A stretch of DNA of 64,000 nt from Natrinema salifodinae (GTDB lineage Archaea; Halobacteriota; Halobacteria; Halobacteriales; Natrialbaceae). The notes beneath the pieces were generated by a model. It did no database searches. It saw only the letters and a program-made list of their open reading frames with translations, and was not told the origin of the DNA. Both the position numbers and the translations under genes were made by a program. Positions within the stretch are counted from its first letter, which is position 1; each line of letters opens with the position of its first letter. The stretch spans positions 372,001-436,000 of the forward strand of contig NZ_FOIS01000004.1 in the NCBI RefSeq assembly GCF_900110455.1, written 5' to 3'. Positions 50,180-57,894 of this stretch are shown here, one piece after another.

Positions 50180-53100
50180 TCACGTCGTCCGGAGCGTGTC
50201 CGTACTCGGCTCGTAGACCTCGCCTTTCTGTTTGAGTTTATCGATCTCGTGTTCGGCCTTAGACTGGTCCATGCCGACCTCCTCGGCCCGTTCGAGGACG
50301 ATGTCGACCGGCGCGCCGTCGTCGTACTCCTCCTCGATGTCGCTGATGAGCTGTTTGAGGTTCTTGATCCGATCGCGCTGGGACTTCGAGGTCCCGGCCT
50401 CGACGATGTCTGCGTCGAACTCGCCGGTTTCGGGGTCGACACCGATGTCCTGCAGACAGGAGCGAACGATCTCGACGGACTGCTCGGCGTCACGCTGTTC
50501 GACCGTATCCGAGAGTCGAACGCGGGCGCTGGCCTCCGCCAGGCGAACCAGCGCCTCGAGTTTCCGTGCGGTGACGGGAACGGCGGCGTCTTCGTCGGTC
50601 CCCCTCGATCGCAGGTCGACGTAGAAGTCTCGGATCGTCTCGCGGGCCGCCTCGGTCATTCGGGGGTGGCAGTTCTGTTTAGCGTAGGCGATGTACTTGC
50701 GCAGGAGTTCCGCGTCGATTTTGGGGTCGACCTGATCGGTCATCTCGTCGATCTCGTCGGCGCTGACCTCGAGGGACGTCATTTTCTCGCGCTGAGTGGT
50801 CAGCTCGCCCGCGTAGTTGGTGGTGAGGATGTGTTCCGCGAGATTGCGGTCTTTCTCCTCGTCGGGTTGGTCGGTGACCGTGAAGATGAGGTCGAACCGC
50901 GAGATGAGCGCCGGTTCGAGGTCGATCTGCTCGCCGATGGGCTCGTACTGATCGAAGCGGCCGTACTTGGGGTTTGCCGCGCCCAGCAGCGAACAGCGGG
51001 ACTTGAGGGTCGCGTTGATGCCGGCCTTGGAGACCGAGATCTTCTGCTGTTCTAAGGCCTCGTGCATGGCGCTCCTGTCCTCCGAACGCATTTTGTCTAG
51101 CTCGTCGACCGCAGCGATCCCCTGATCGGCGAGGACGAGCGCGCCGGCTTCGAGGGTCCACTGCTGGCCGTCGCCGAAGTCATCGCGGACGGCGGCGGCG
51201 GTGAGACCGGCCGAACTGCTACCCTTACCGGAGGTATAGACCGAACGGGGGGCGATGTTCTGGATGTATCCCAGCATCTGGGAGTTGTGCGAGATGACGC
51301 CGTTCGAGATGTAGTTGTGCGTTCCCTCAATCTCGAGGTCGTACACCCAGTCGTAGTCGGGTTCGACTGTTTCGATTGATTCGATGTGTTCCCAGCAAAC
51401 GTCACCTTCGACAAGTTGCTCGAGAGCGGCAATGCTCGTTTTTACGGATCCACCGTCGGCTAAAATGCCTTCGTCGCTCTGACTATCCTCAGTTGCCAGT
51501 GCATTTTTGAATGCTGCAACGACGTTCTGGAGGTTTTCTCGACTCGGATTTCTCGACCCTCGCTCGTAGTGTTGATACGTCGACCGTGGGAGTCCACAGT
51601 CAGCCTGTGTGAGCGATAGCGACTCCCGAATCTGCCGAAGCACCGACCCGATAGCGGGAACGATATCGAGATTGGTATTTCCTTCTGTATCAGCATATTG
51701 TTCGGCAGCTTGTTGTTTTCGCTGTGTTACGAACCCGATCTGCGTGACATACTTCTCGAATTCGCTGCCGCTTATTCTGAGCCGATAACTACCGGTATTT
51801 CGTTCGTGAAGTTGCGACTGGATTCCGACAGAGAGCAGTAGCGTTCTAATGTTTTTGAGCAGTTCATGGCTCATCGAAGCGACGGTTATCTCCCGCTGCG
51901 ACGCTGAAACGTGGCCTTCTCCTTCGATGAACGCTTTGAGGAACGCCGACCTCGTCGAGTCAGTGGCTTCGAAAATGTCATCCGGAACACATTGTTCGTC
52001 GGATGGCTGAAGGATACACGGCTCGAGTTCTTCGAGGAAGCTTACGAACTCACCTGTCGAACAGAGTAGTTCACGGGCTTCTTTGCCCTCGTGAGGATCC
52101 CGTTCCGTCGTATTGAGACCCAGTTCCTCGAGAGCGTTCGTTGCATCGATGAGAACGTCTCTATCGTTATTCGTAATCGAAACAAAGCCGGTGTTGTCGT
52201 CTCGCTGCTCTACGTACCCTTCTGCAATGATGTATCCGATTACCCGTGCTAACGACGGCGTCCACTCGTCCGGTAGATCAAGCTGTACTGCGTTTCGGGA
52301 CTTGGATCTTCGGACATCAACGTCGAGGACATCATTTCCCTCTGTTGTATAGCTTCGAGGTGCAGCGACGAACTGTCCCTCGGCGAGGTTATCTGCCGCA
52401 GTCGGTGTACACTTCCCGCCCTGTTGGACGAATAATGGATGCGACGGCGTCACCTCGAGTTCCCGTCCGCTCGAGGTCCGAATCCGATACATCCGGTCGG
52501 GTGCTTCGCGTTTCCAGACCTTCGTTGCCTGCTGTGCAGCGATCGATCCGTCATCTTGCAGAGACGGCACTGCGAGATCGACCTCGTCCCACCAGCCGTC
52601 GTCGATCGGTTTCGGATCCGTGAGATTCGACTCGACGAGTTCCCGGATCGGGACCGTTCGCCCGTCCGCGAGTGTGACCTTTGTATCGCCGCGGACGCAT
52701 TTACCGGTACCGGGGTCCCCGATCAGGAGCATGTGCAGGTCGCCGCGAATTCGCGAGCCGTCGGGGAGTTGCTTCGTGACCCCCGAGAACAACTGGAGGA
52801 TCATCGCGAGTTTCTCCTGCTCGTAGCCGTAGATGGAGGGCGCGACGGATCCGATCATCTTCTCGTAGATGTCCTCGCTGGAGGAGAGCCGGACGATCTC
52901 CTCTTTGTCCTCGTCGGTGATGTTCATGTCCTCGAACTGCTCTTCCTCGATGTCGACCGACATGCCCTCCATGTAGAAATCGAACACGGGCGACTTCTCC
53001 TGCCCGTCGGTCTGCTGTTCGAGCCGCAAGACGCCGGTCGCGGAGACGTGGTCGCCAGGCGTCACCTCGCCGGTGATGTCGTCTTCGACGTGGACGTCAA

Positions 53101-53698
53101 GCGACTGGGGCGTCTCCCCGCCGCGGAGCCCTTCGGGGCTCTCCTGAATGCGGAGTTTCTGGGCGTCGACGAACTCGGACTGATCGAAGTTGACGCGGAA
53201 AGGGCCCTGGCGTTCACAGCCCTGGCACTCGTGGGGTTCCTGAAAGTCGCCGCTGGACTGGGGGACGCGGGTGAGGGTGCCACAGAGCTGGCACTCGAAG
53301 GCGGCCTCCTCGATCTTCGGGCGGACGTCGGTCGCCTTGCGGACGATGCCGTGCACCTGGACGAGGGAGTTCATGTCTCGGGCCCGGATTTCGCGGATCT
53401 CGGGCGACTCCGTCTCGGGGAGGTTGTGGACGCGGACGTGCGCCTGGCCGAGGCTGACGTCGATCGGGAGGTCGTAGAGCCGCAGCGCCTCCTCGGCGTA
53501 GCGCTGGAGCTGTTCGGGTTGGTTGATGAGATCGTCCGCGAGGTCGGGATCGAACCGGTAGAGGTCCTGCCAGTCGACGTGCAGCGACCGCTGCTCGTTG
53601 GGATACCGCTGCGCAAGCTGCTTGATGTCGTTGTCGTAGTAGTTGCGGAAGAACTGCTCGAAAGAGTCGACGAGTTCCGAATTGCCCGCTTGCGCCAT
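50180..53698 (-). CDS. mcm: Replicative DNA helicase MCM with an intein
   Basis: A 1,172-codon gene whose mature product after protein splicing is 700 residues. The N-terminal domain (1-290) includes an OB fold and a zinc site (CQLCGTLTR and CQGCERQ). The AAA+ helicase starts MLLIGDPGTGK (Walker A, residues 327-333), interrupted by an intein immediately after the lysine; the rest resumes SQMLGYIQNIAP. Walker B is VDELDKMR and the sensor and arginine-finger blocks follow (SRFDLIF). A C-terminal winged helix ends the protein. TATA-like TTTATA (53722-53727) is 27 nt before the ATG. Confidence 0.98.
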   Translation of the reverse strand: MAQAGNSELVDSFEQFFRNYYDNDIKQLAQRYPNEQRSLHVDWQDLYRFDPDLADDLINQPEQLQRYAEEALRLYDLPIDVSLGQAHVRVHNLPETESPEIREIRARDMNSLVQVHGIVRKATDVRPKIEEAAFECQLCGTLTRVPQSSGDFQEPHECQGCERQGPFRVNFDQSEFVDAQKLRIQESPEGLRGGETPQSLDVHVEDDITGEVTPGDHVSATGVLRLEQQTDGQEKSPVFDFYMEGMSVDIEEEQFEDMNITDEDKEEIVRLSSSEDIYEKMIGSVAPSIYGYEQEKLAMILQLFSGVTKQLPDGSRIRGDLHMLLIGDPGTGKCVRGDTKVTLADGRTVPIRELVESNLTDPKPIDDGWWDEVDLAVPSLQDDGSIAAQQATKVWKREAPDRMYRIRTSSGRELEVTPSHPLFVQQGGKCTPTAADNLAEGQFVAAPRSYTTEGNDVLDVDVRRSKSRNAVQLDLPDEWTPSLARVIGYIIAEGYVEQRDDNTGFVSITNNDRDVLIDATNALEELGLNTTERDPHEGKEARELLCSTGEFVSFLEELEPCILQPSDEQCVPDDIFEATDSTRSAFLKAFIEGEGHVSASQREITVASMSHELLKNIRTLLLSVGIQSQLHERNTGSYRLRISGSEFEKYVTQIGFVTQRKQQAAEQYADTEGNTNLDIVPAIGSVLRQIRESLSLTQADCGLPRSTYQHYERGSRNPSRENLQNVVAAFKNALATEDSQSDEGILADGGSVKTSIAALEQLVEGDVCWEHIESIETVEPDYDWVYDLEIEGTHNYISNGVISHNSQMLGYIQNIAPRSVYTSGKGSSSAGLTAAAVRDDFGDGQQWTLEAGALVLADQGIAAVDELDKMRSEDRSAMHEALEQQKISVSKAGINATLKSRCSLLGAANPKYGRFDQYEPIGEQIDLEPALISRFDLIFTVTDQPDEEKDRNLAEHILTTNYAGELTTQREKMTSLEVSADEIDEMTDQVDPKIDAELLRKYIAYAKQNCHPRMTEAARETIRDFYVDLRSRGTDEDAAVPVTARKLEALVRLAEASARVRLSDTVEQRDAEQSVEIVRSCLQDIGVDPETGEFDADIVEAGTSKSQRDRIKNLKQLISDIEEEYDDGAPVDIVLERAEEVGMDQSKAEHEIDKLKQKGEVYEPSTDTLRTT
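51284..52699 (-). other. MCM intein with LAGLIDADG-type endonuclease and HTH-like segment
   Basis: A 472-residue class 1 intein between Lys333 and Ser of the extein. It begins CVRGDTKVTLADG (Cys1, block A), has TPSHPLFVQ (block B, catalytic Thr-x-x-His), and ends YDLEIEGTHNYISNGVISHN (blocks F and G, terminal His-Asn) before Ser. The endonuclease region holds two diverged dodecapeptides (RVIGYIIAEGYV and FLKAFIEGEGHV). Unusual is LRQIRESLSLTQADCGLPRSTYQHYERG, which reads like an XRE-type helix-turn-helix. Lying in the Walker A motif it must splice for MCM to work. Confidence 0.95.
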
Positions 53699-54104
53699 TG
53701 CAACCGTCTAGGGCCGCCATCGTGTATAAATGGTCGCAAAGCGGGCCGAAACTGAACGAGGAACGCGGCCGACTCGATCGAGGCGAGTCCGCGTCCGTGC
53801 GAGCGCACGTCGAGAGAGGAATCGAAGACGGTCGAGACGGCCAGCGCGTCCCGACCAGCGGACGGGATCCATTACTGAGCGCTCGCTCGACGAAGACAGG
53901 TCACTCGCTGTATCGTTCGGTGATTGATCAGCCACCGAACTGGTAGTTTGCGGCCGGCGTATCGATCCACGAGTATCCATCAGCTGATGATCCCCCTCGC
54001 CGCCCGAGCCGGGCGTTTCGAGGGCGTACGCTCCAGATTCGTGGCAGACTACCCCGATACATTGGCAGCGGAGTGATACCTCTGGGGAGTCTTCGAATGT
54101 ATCC
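53699..54104. other. 406-bp intergenic region upstream of mcm
   Basis: Holds the minus-strand mcm promoter near 53722-53727. The remainder shows no convincing gene. The region between the mcm promoter and the zinc-finger gene could hold regulatory or origin-associated DNA, but no repeat structure was identified. Confidence 0.45.
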
Positions 54105-54278
54105 ATGACGAACACAGCCGAACGGACGCGAGCCGCGGTCCGCTGTACCAACTGTCAGGTCATCTTAGTCGCCGAAGTCGCACAGGACGGCACCGTCCGT
54201 CCCCTCGGAACGAGCGAAGACTGCGTCTGCGGCGACGGATCGTTCACGCAACTCGAACAACCCGCCCCGACGCCGTAA
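54105..54278 (+). CDS. Small zinc-finger protein (57 aa), paralogue 1
   Basis: MTNTAERTRAAVRCTNCQVI ... DGTVRPLGTSEDCVCGDGSF. A CxxC pair (residues 14-17) and a CxCG pair (40-43) form a zinc ribbon, with the signature DG-x-V/I-RP-x-G between them. A second gene at 54699-54911 has the same pattern. Function unknown; DNA, RNA or protein binding is inferred from the fold. Confidence 0.7.
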   Translation: MTNTAERTRAAVRCTNCQVILVAEVAQDGTVRPLGTSEDCVCGDGSFTQLEQPAPTP

Positions 54279-54698
54279 GCGCCACCTGATATCTCGGGTA
54301 CGGTTTGATCCGGCCGCCGAGGCGCTTGCAGCGAGGATCCGACGGTGGACCGAGCCGCCAGGCAAACGTCTGATCGATCCCTGCGATTCCGTCCCGGTCC
54401 GATGGGCGAGCCATCGATTGCCTCAGTCAGAGCTGCCACTCCCTCGATCCTCGACAGCCACTTTTCGTCGCTTCCGCCACGATTGTTGACGACCTATGAC
54501 AACGTACGTCGAGTACGTTGAATCGATATCGCCTGGTTACGTCGCGATCGGAGTCGCTATGCTCGAGTCCCTGTTCACGAGCGACGGCTTTGACGGGGCA
54601 GCCCAATTCACGATACCGCTTTCGTAGCCGTCGGCGGTCGCCCCGTTCGCAATTAGTATCGGATAGAAGATTCAATAACTGACGACTTACACCCGTCA
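54279..54698. other. 420-bp spacer between the two zinc-finger paralogues
   Basis: No convincing gene. It contains AACGTAC-GTCGA-GTACGTT (54501-54519), a 7-bp inverted repeat with a 5-nt spacer, which could be an operator. The right end is AT-richer (54650-54690) and may carry the next promoter. Confidence 0.45.
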
Positions 54699-54911
54699 AT
54701 GAGGTACACGGAATTTCTAACAGGGGTTGATGCTGCTAGGTCGCGTTTTATGACCGGGGTGATTGCCCTGGACGACCATAACCGCATGATGGCCGTCTGT
54801 GAACGCTGCGGATCGGCGTATGCGGCGCGAGTGCTCTCGGACGGACGGATCCGTCCGATCGGAGTCGAGTCCTGCTCCTGTGGCTCGACGGACTTCCAAC
54901 CGCTTCCGTAA
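54699..54911 (+). CDS. Small zinc-finger protein, paralogue 2
   Basis: Up to 70 residues. The core MAVCERCGSAYAARVLSDGR, then IRPIGVESCSCGSTDF, matches paralogue 1 position by position (CxxC, DGxIRPxG, CxCG). The start is uncertain: 54699, 54750 or 54786. A TTTTAT box overlaps the 54750 ATG and would place transcription start just before 54786, favouring the shortest product; an AATAACT stretch near 54675 would favour the longest. Confidence 0.6.
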   Translation: MRYTEFLTGVDAARSRFMTGVIALDDHNRMMAVCERCGSAYAARVLSDGRIRPIGVESCSCGSTDFQPLP

Positions 54912-55066
54912 CCGGTTCCGCTCGCAACCAGTGCGGCCACCCCGATTCTTTGCATCCCCGGCAGAAGACGATCGCTCCCGCGGTCACCCGAGCGCTGTGA
55001 CGTTCAGGATTACATCCACGATCAGTACAGCTCCGTCGTTCACGGGGGTTGTCCGCGACAAAAGGA

Positions 55067-55139
55067 TGGGATCGCCCGGATTTGAACCGGGGTCACGGGC
55101 ACCCAAGGCCCGAAGTATACCAAGCTAACCCACGATCCC
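55067..55139 (-). tRNA. tRNA-Pro (TGG)
   Basis: A 73-nt cloverleaf on the minus strand. Acceptor GGGATCG/CGATCCC with discriminator A; anticodon stem CGGGC/GCCCG around loop CTTGGGT, anticodon TGG (Pro); T arm CCCCGG-TTCAAAT-CCGGG is canonical. CCA is not encoded; no intron. Confidence 0.95.
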
Positions 55140-55223
55140 GTACGTCAACCCTACTGGGCCAACGTCATAAAGCGTTTCGTTATGGACCGAACGGTTTTCC
55201 CCGATGCCGTGCTACCGCCGTCT

Positions 55224-55478
55224 ATGACCGGACTCGAACTACTGATGCTGCTTCTCGTGCTCGTGCTCGTTCTCGGGGCGGCTCAACTCGTCCAGGCTGC
55301 CAGGCCGTTTATCGTCAACGCGGTAGTCGGCCTCCTGGTAGTGTACCTCGCGCAGGTCGTCTTCGGCATCGGGGTAGCGCTGACGCCGATCGCATTGGCG
55401 ATCGTAGCGATCGGCGGCTTCCCCGGGTCGCTGCTCGTTATCCTGCTGTCGGTGTTCGATGTCGCGTTCGTCCCGTAA
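55224..55478 (+). CDS. BofA-like small membrane protein
   Basis: An 84-residue protein with three hydrophobic segments: MTGLELLMLLLVLVLVLGAA, then RPFIVNAVVGLLVVYLAQVVFGIGV and the family block LTPIALAIVAIGGFPGSLLVILLS. This C-terminal block resembles the pro-sigma-K inhibitor BofA family, found widely beyond sporulators; its archaeal role is unknown. ATG 55224 is preferred over 55182 because it gives the family's usual start. Confidence 0.8.
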   Translation: MTGLELLMLLLVLVLVLGAAQLVQAARPFIVNAVVGLLVVYLAQVVFGIGVALTPIALAIVAIGGFPGSLLVILLSVFDVAFVP

Positions 55479-55608
55479 CCGCGGCGGCGTCGGCCAGGCG
55501 CGTCACGTGCCGCCACGTTACTATTACTGGTCGTAAAGAGGAAGGAAGAACAGGTGTAGCCGTCAGACGCCAGTAAACCGGTCGGTGACGAAGCTATTGT
55601 CGGCGGGA

Positions 55609-57675
55609 TCAGAGGTCCGCGTCGCGAAGCTCGAGATCTGCGATCAGCTCGTAGGGATGGGCGTCCTTCCGGATGCCGTCGACGAGCGTGAACGCCTCGC
55701 CTGGTTTGAGGAAGTGTTGGGTGACGACCTGGCCGAGCGGCGTCGGTTCGAAGCCGTCGATGAACTCGTACTGCAGCAGTTTGCCGATGGCGTGTTTTGT
55801 CGGGACTTCGCCGAGCATCCGGTCGTTGAGCGCCTTCGCGGCCTTGCCGCCGACCGTGACGTTCGCGAGGGTTTCCTCGACAGCGGCGGCCTCGTCGTAG
55901 TGGGTCATCACCGACTCCATGTCGCCTTTCAACAGTTTGAACGCGACCTCGTCCTCGGTCATCTCCATCGAGTTGTGGTAGGTGCAGTCGGGCTCGACGA
56001 GGACGTAGACCTTGCCTTTGTCGTGGTAGTCGGGCCGGCCCGCGCGGCCGAGCATCTGGTGGAACTCCTGGACCGAGAGCCACTCGATGCCCATCGCCAG
56101 CGAGTCGAAGACGACCTGCGAGGCCGGGAAGTCGACGCCGGCCGCGAGCGCGGCGGTGGTCACGACCGCCGAGAGTTCCTGGTCGCCGAACTGCCGTTCG
56201 ACCGTCTTCCGGCGCTTGTAGTCGAGGCCGGCGTGATAGGGGGCGGCGGAGTAGTCCAGTTTCCGGCTGATCTCGTGACAGCGCCGCCGGGAGTTGGTGA
56301 AGATGATCGTCTGGCCGCGATACCCCTTCGAGGACTCGGTGTCGAACTCGCGTTTGACGAGCTTGTTCGCGACCCGAACCTTCTCCTGGCCGTCCGCGAA
56401 GGTGACGTGGCGCTCGATCGGCACTGGCCGCTCCTCGAACTCGATGAGTTTCGACTCGAGGGCCTGCGCGAGTTGCTCGGGGTTCCCGACGGTCGCCGAG
56501 AGGTAGACCCACTGCGCGCCCGAGTAGTCGTCCCGTCGCTTCGCGCGCTGCTCGCAGGTGTACTTGAGCCGCGAGATGAGGCCGTCGAGCCGGTGGCCCC
56601 GCTCTTCTTCCTTGAGGGTGTGGACCTCGTCGATGACGACGGTCCCGATATCGCCCATGTCCTTGCCCGTCCGCAGGGCGTGGTCGATCCCCTCGTAGGT
56701 GCCGACGATGACGTCGGCGTTGGGATCGAACTGGTTGCCGTTGTCGGTGATCCGGCTCGCGCCGACGCGGATAGAGACGTCGACCAGGTGGCCGTACTCC
56801 TCCTGAAAGTCCTCGTACTTCTGGTTGGCCAGGGCCACGAGGGGGACGAGAAAGAGCATCTTCCCCTTGCCGTTTAAGACGCGGTTGATGCCGGTCATCT
56901 CGCCGACCAGGGTCTTTCCGGTCGCCGTCGCCGAGACGACCATCTGGTCGTCGCCCTCGAAGAGGCCGTTCTCGACCGAGAGGCTCTGGACCGGCAGCAG
57001 CGTCTCGAAGCGGTCTTCCAGCAGGTTCTGCAGGCCGGGGTGGAGGTTCAGCGAGTCGGTCCGAACGAGGTCGACCTCATCGGTCGTCGCCGAGATCGTA
57101 TCGAACTTCGTCAGATCGGGGTCGAGTCGCCCCTTGAGCAGGTTGACGATCCGCTCTAAGTCCTGGACCTCGAGCATGAGGTCCTCGAGACGTTCCTTCG
57201 CGGCCCCGGTGACTTCGCCGCCGCCGGCGAAGGAGAGCTGGCGCTCGAGTTCCTGACGAGCGCAGTCCTGGCAGATCCAATCGTTGTCGTCCTTGACCGC
57301 GGTCTCCGTCGTGATCGGCGAGTACCGGCCCGCGGAGGCGCAGTAGCGGCAGGTCCGGACGGTCTTGGTCTTGTCGTCGAGCTGGTAGCCGCCCAGCATC
57401 TCGGTGAGTTCGCGACGCCCCGCCGACGAGGTCTGTTCGGAAATGCGGATCCGCTTCGCGCGACGGGCGAGTTCGACGAATTCGTCGGGCTGGCGGGGCT
57501 CCTCGCTCGAGCCTTGCTTGAGCCGGAACTTCGCGGGCCGGGGCCCGGCCGAGGTTTCCGAGAGCCCGAGCTTTGCCCGGAACAGCCGCTGTCCGTCACG
57601 TTCGACGGCGATGAGGTAATCGTCACCTGTCTCGTGACAAAAGATCGTCTCGACCTCCTGGACCTGCTTCGACAC
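55609..57675 (-). CDS. Archaeal superfamily II helicase (COG1202 type)
   Basis: A 688-residue DEAD/DEAH helicase. An N-terminal domain with a zinc ribbon (CRYCASAG and CQDCAR, residues about 120-150) is followed by Walker A SATATGKTLVGE, DEVH (VVIDEVHTLKEEE), SATVGNPEQL (motif III), IIFTNSRRRCHE (motif IV) and QMLGRAGRP (motif VI). The helicase pattern resembles Hel308/Ski2-like and belongs to the archaea-specific COG1202 group, thought to act in DNA repair or RNA processing. GTG at 57675 was chosen because a TATA-like GAAATACC (about 57700) lies 26 nt upstream; the frame is open further. Confidence 0.9.
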   Translation of the reverse strand: MSKQVQEVETIFCHETGDDYLIAVERDGQRLFRAKLGLSETSAGPRPAKFRLKQGSSEEPRQPDEFVELARRAKRIRISEQTSSAGRRELTEMLGGYQLDDKTKTVRTCRYCASAGRYSPITTETAVKDDNDWICQDCARQELERQLSFAGGGEVTGAAKERLEDLMLEVQDLERIVNLLKGRLDPDLTKFDTISATTDEVDLVRTDSLNLHPGLQNLLEDRFETLLPVQSLSVENGLFEGDDQMVVSATATGKTLVGEMTGINRVLNGKGKMLFLVPLVALANQKYEDFQEEYGHLVDVSIRVGASRITDNGNQFDPNADVIVGTYEGIDHALRTGKDMGDIGTVVIDEVHTLKEEERGHRLDGLISRLKYTCEQRAKRRDDYSGAQWVYLSATVGNPEQLAQALESKLIEFEERPVPIERHVTFADGQEKVRVANKLVKREFDTESSKGYRGQTIIFTNSRRRCHEISRKLDYSAAPYHAGLDYKRRKTVERQFGDQELSAVVTTAALAAGVDFPASQVVFDSLAMGIEWLSVQEFHQMLGRAGRPDYHDKGKVYVLVEPDCTYHNSMEMTEDEVAFKLLKGDMESVMTHYDEAAAVEETLANVTVGGKAAKALNDRMLGEVPTKHAIGKLLQYEFIDGFEPTPLGQVVTQHFLKPGEAFTLVDGIRKDAHPYELIADLELRDADL

Positions 57676-57894
57676 GGACGCGTCTAGGGCACAGCGGTAT
57701 TTCAGCGGTTCGGACTGGGTCGATCGCTGCGAACCCGAACCGTCGAATCCGACTCCGACCGCGGTCCGTTGACCGAGACCAGGCGACTCGAGAGCCGAAA
57801 CGCGGCGCCGATTGCATATCGAACTGGAGAGATCTATAGCACTACATAACACTCTTAGAGACTTACATGTAGCACGGGTCGAATCCCCAAGGCG

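Noticed and set aside
53708-54151. Minus-strand ORF upstream of mcm
   Set aside because: Runs through the mcm promoter and has no acidic haloarchaeal composition.
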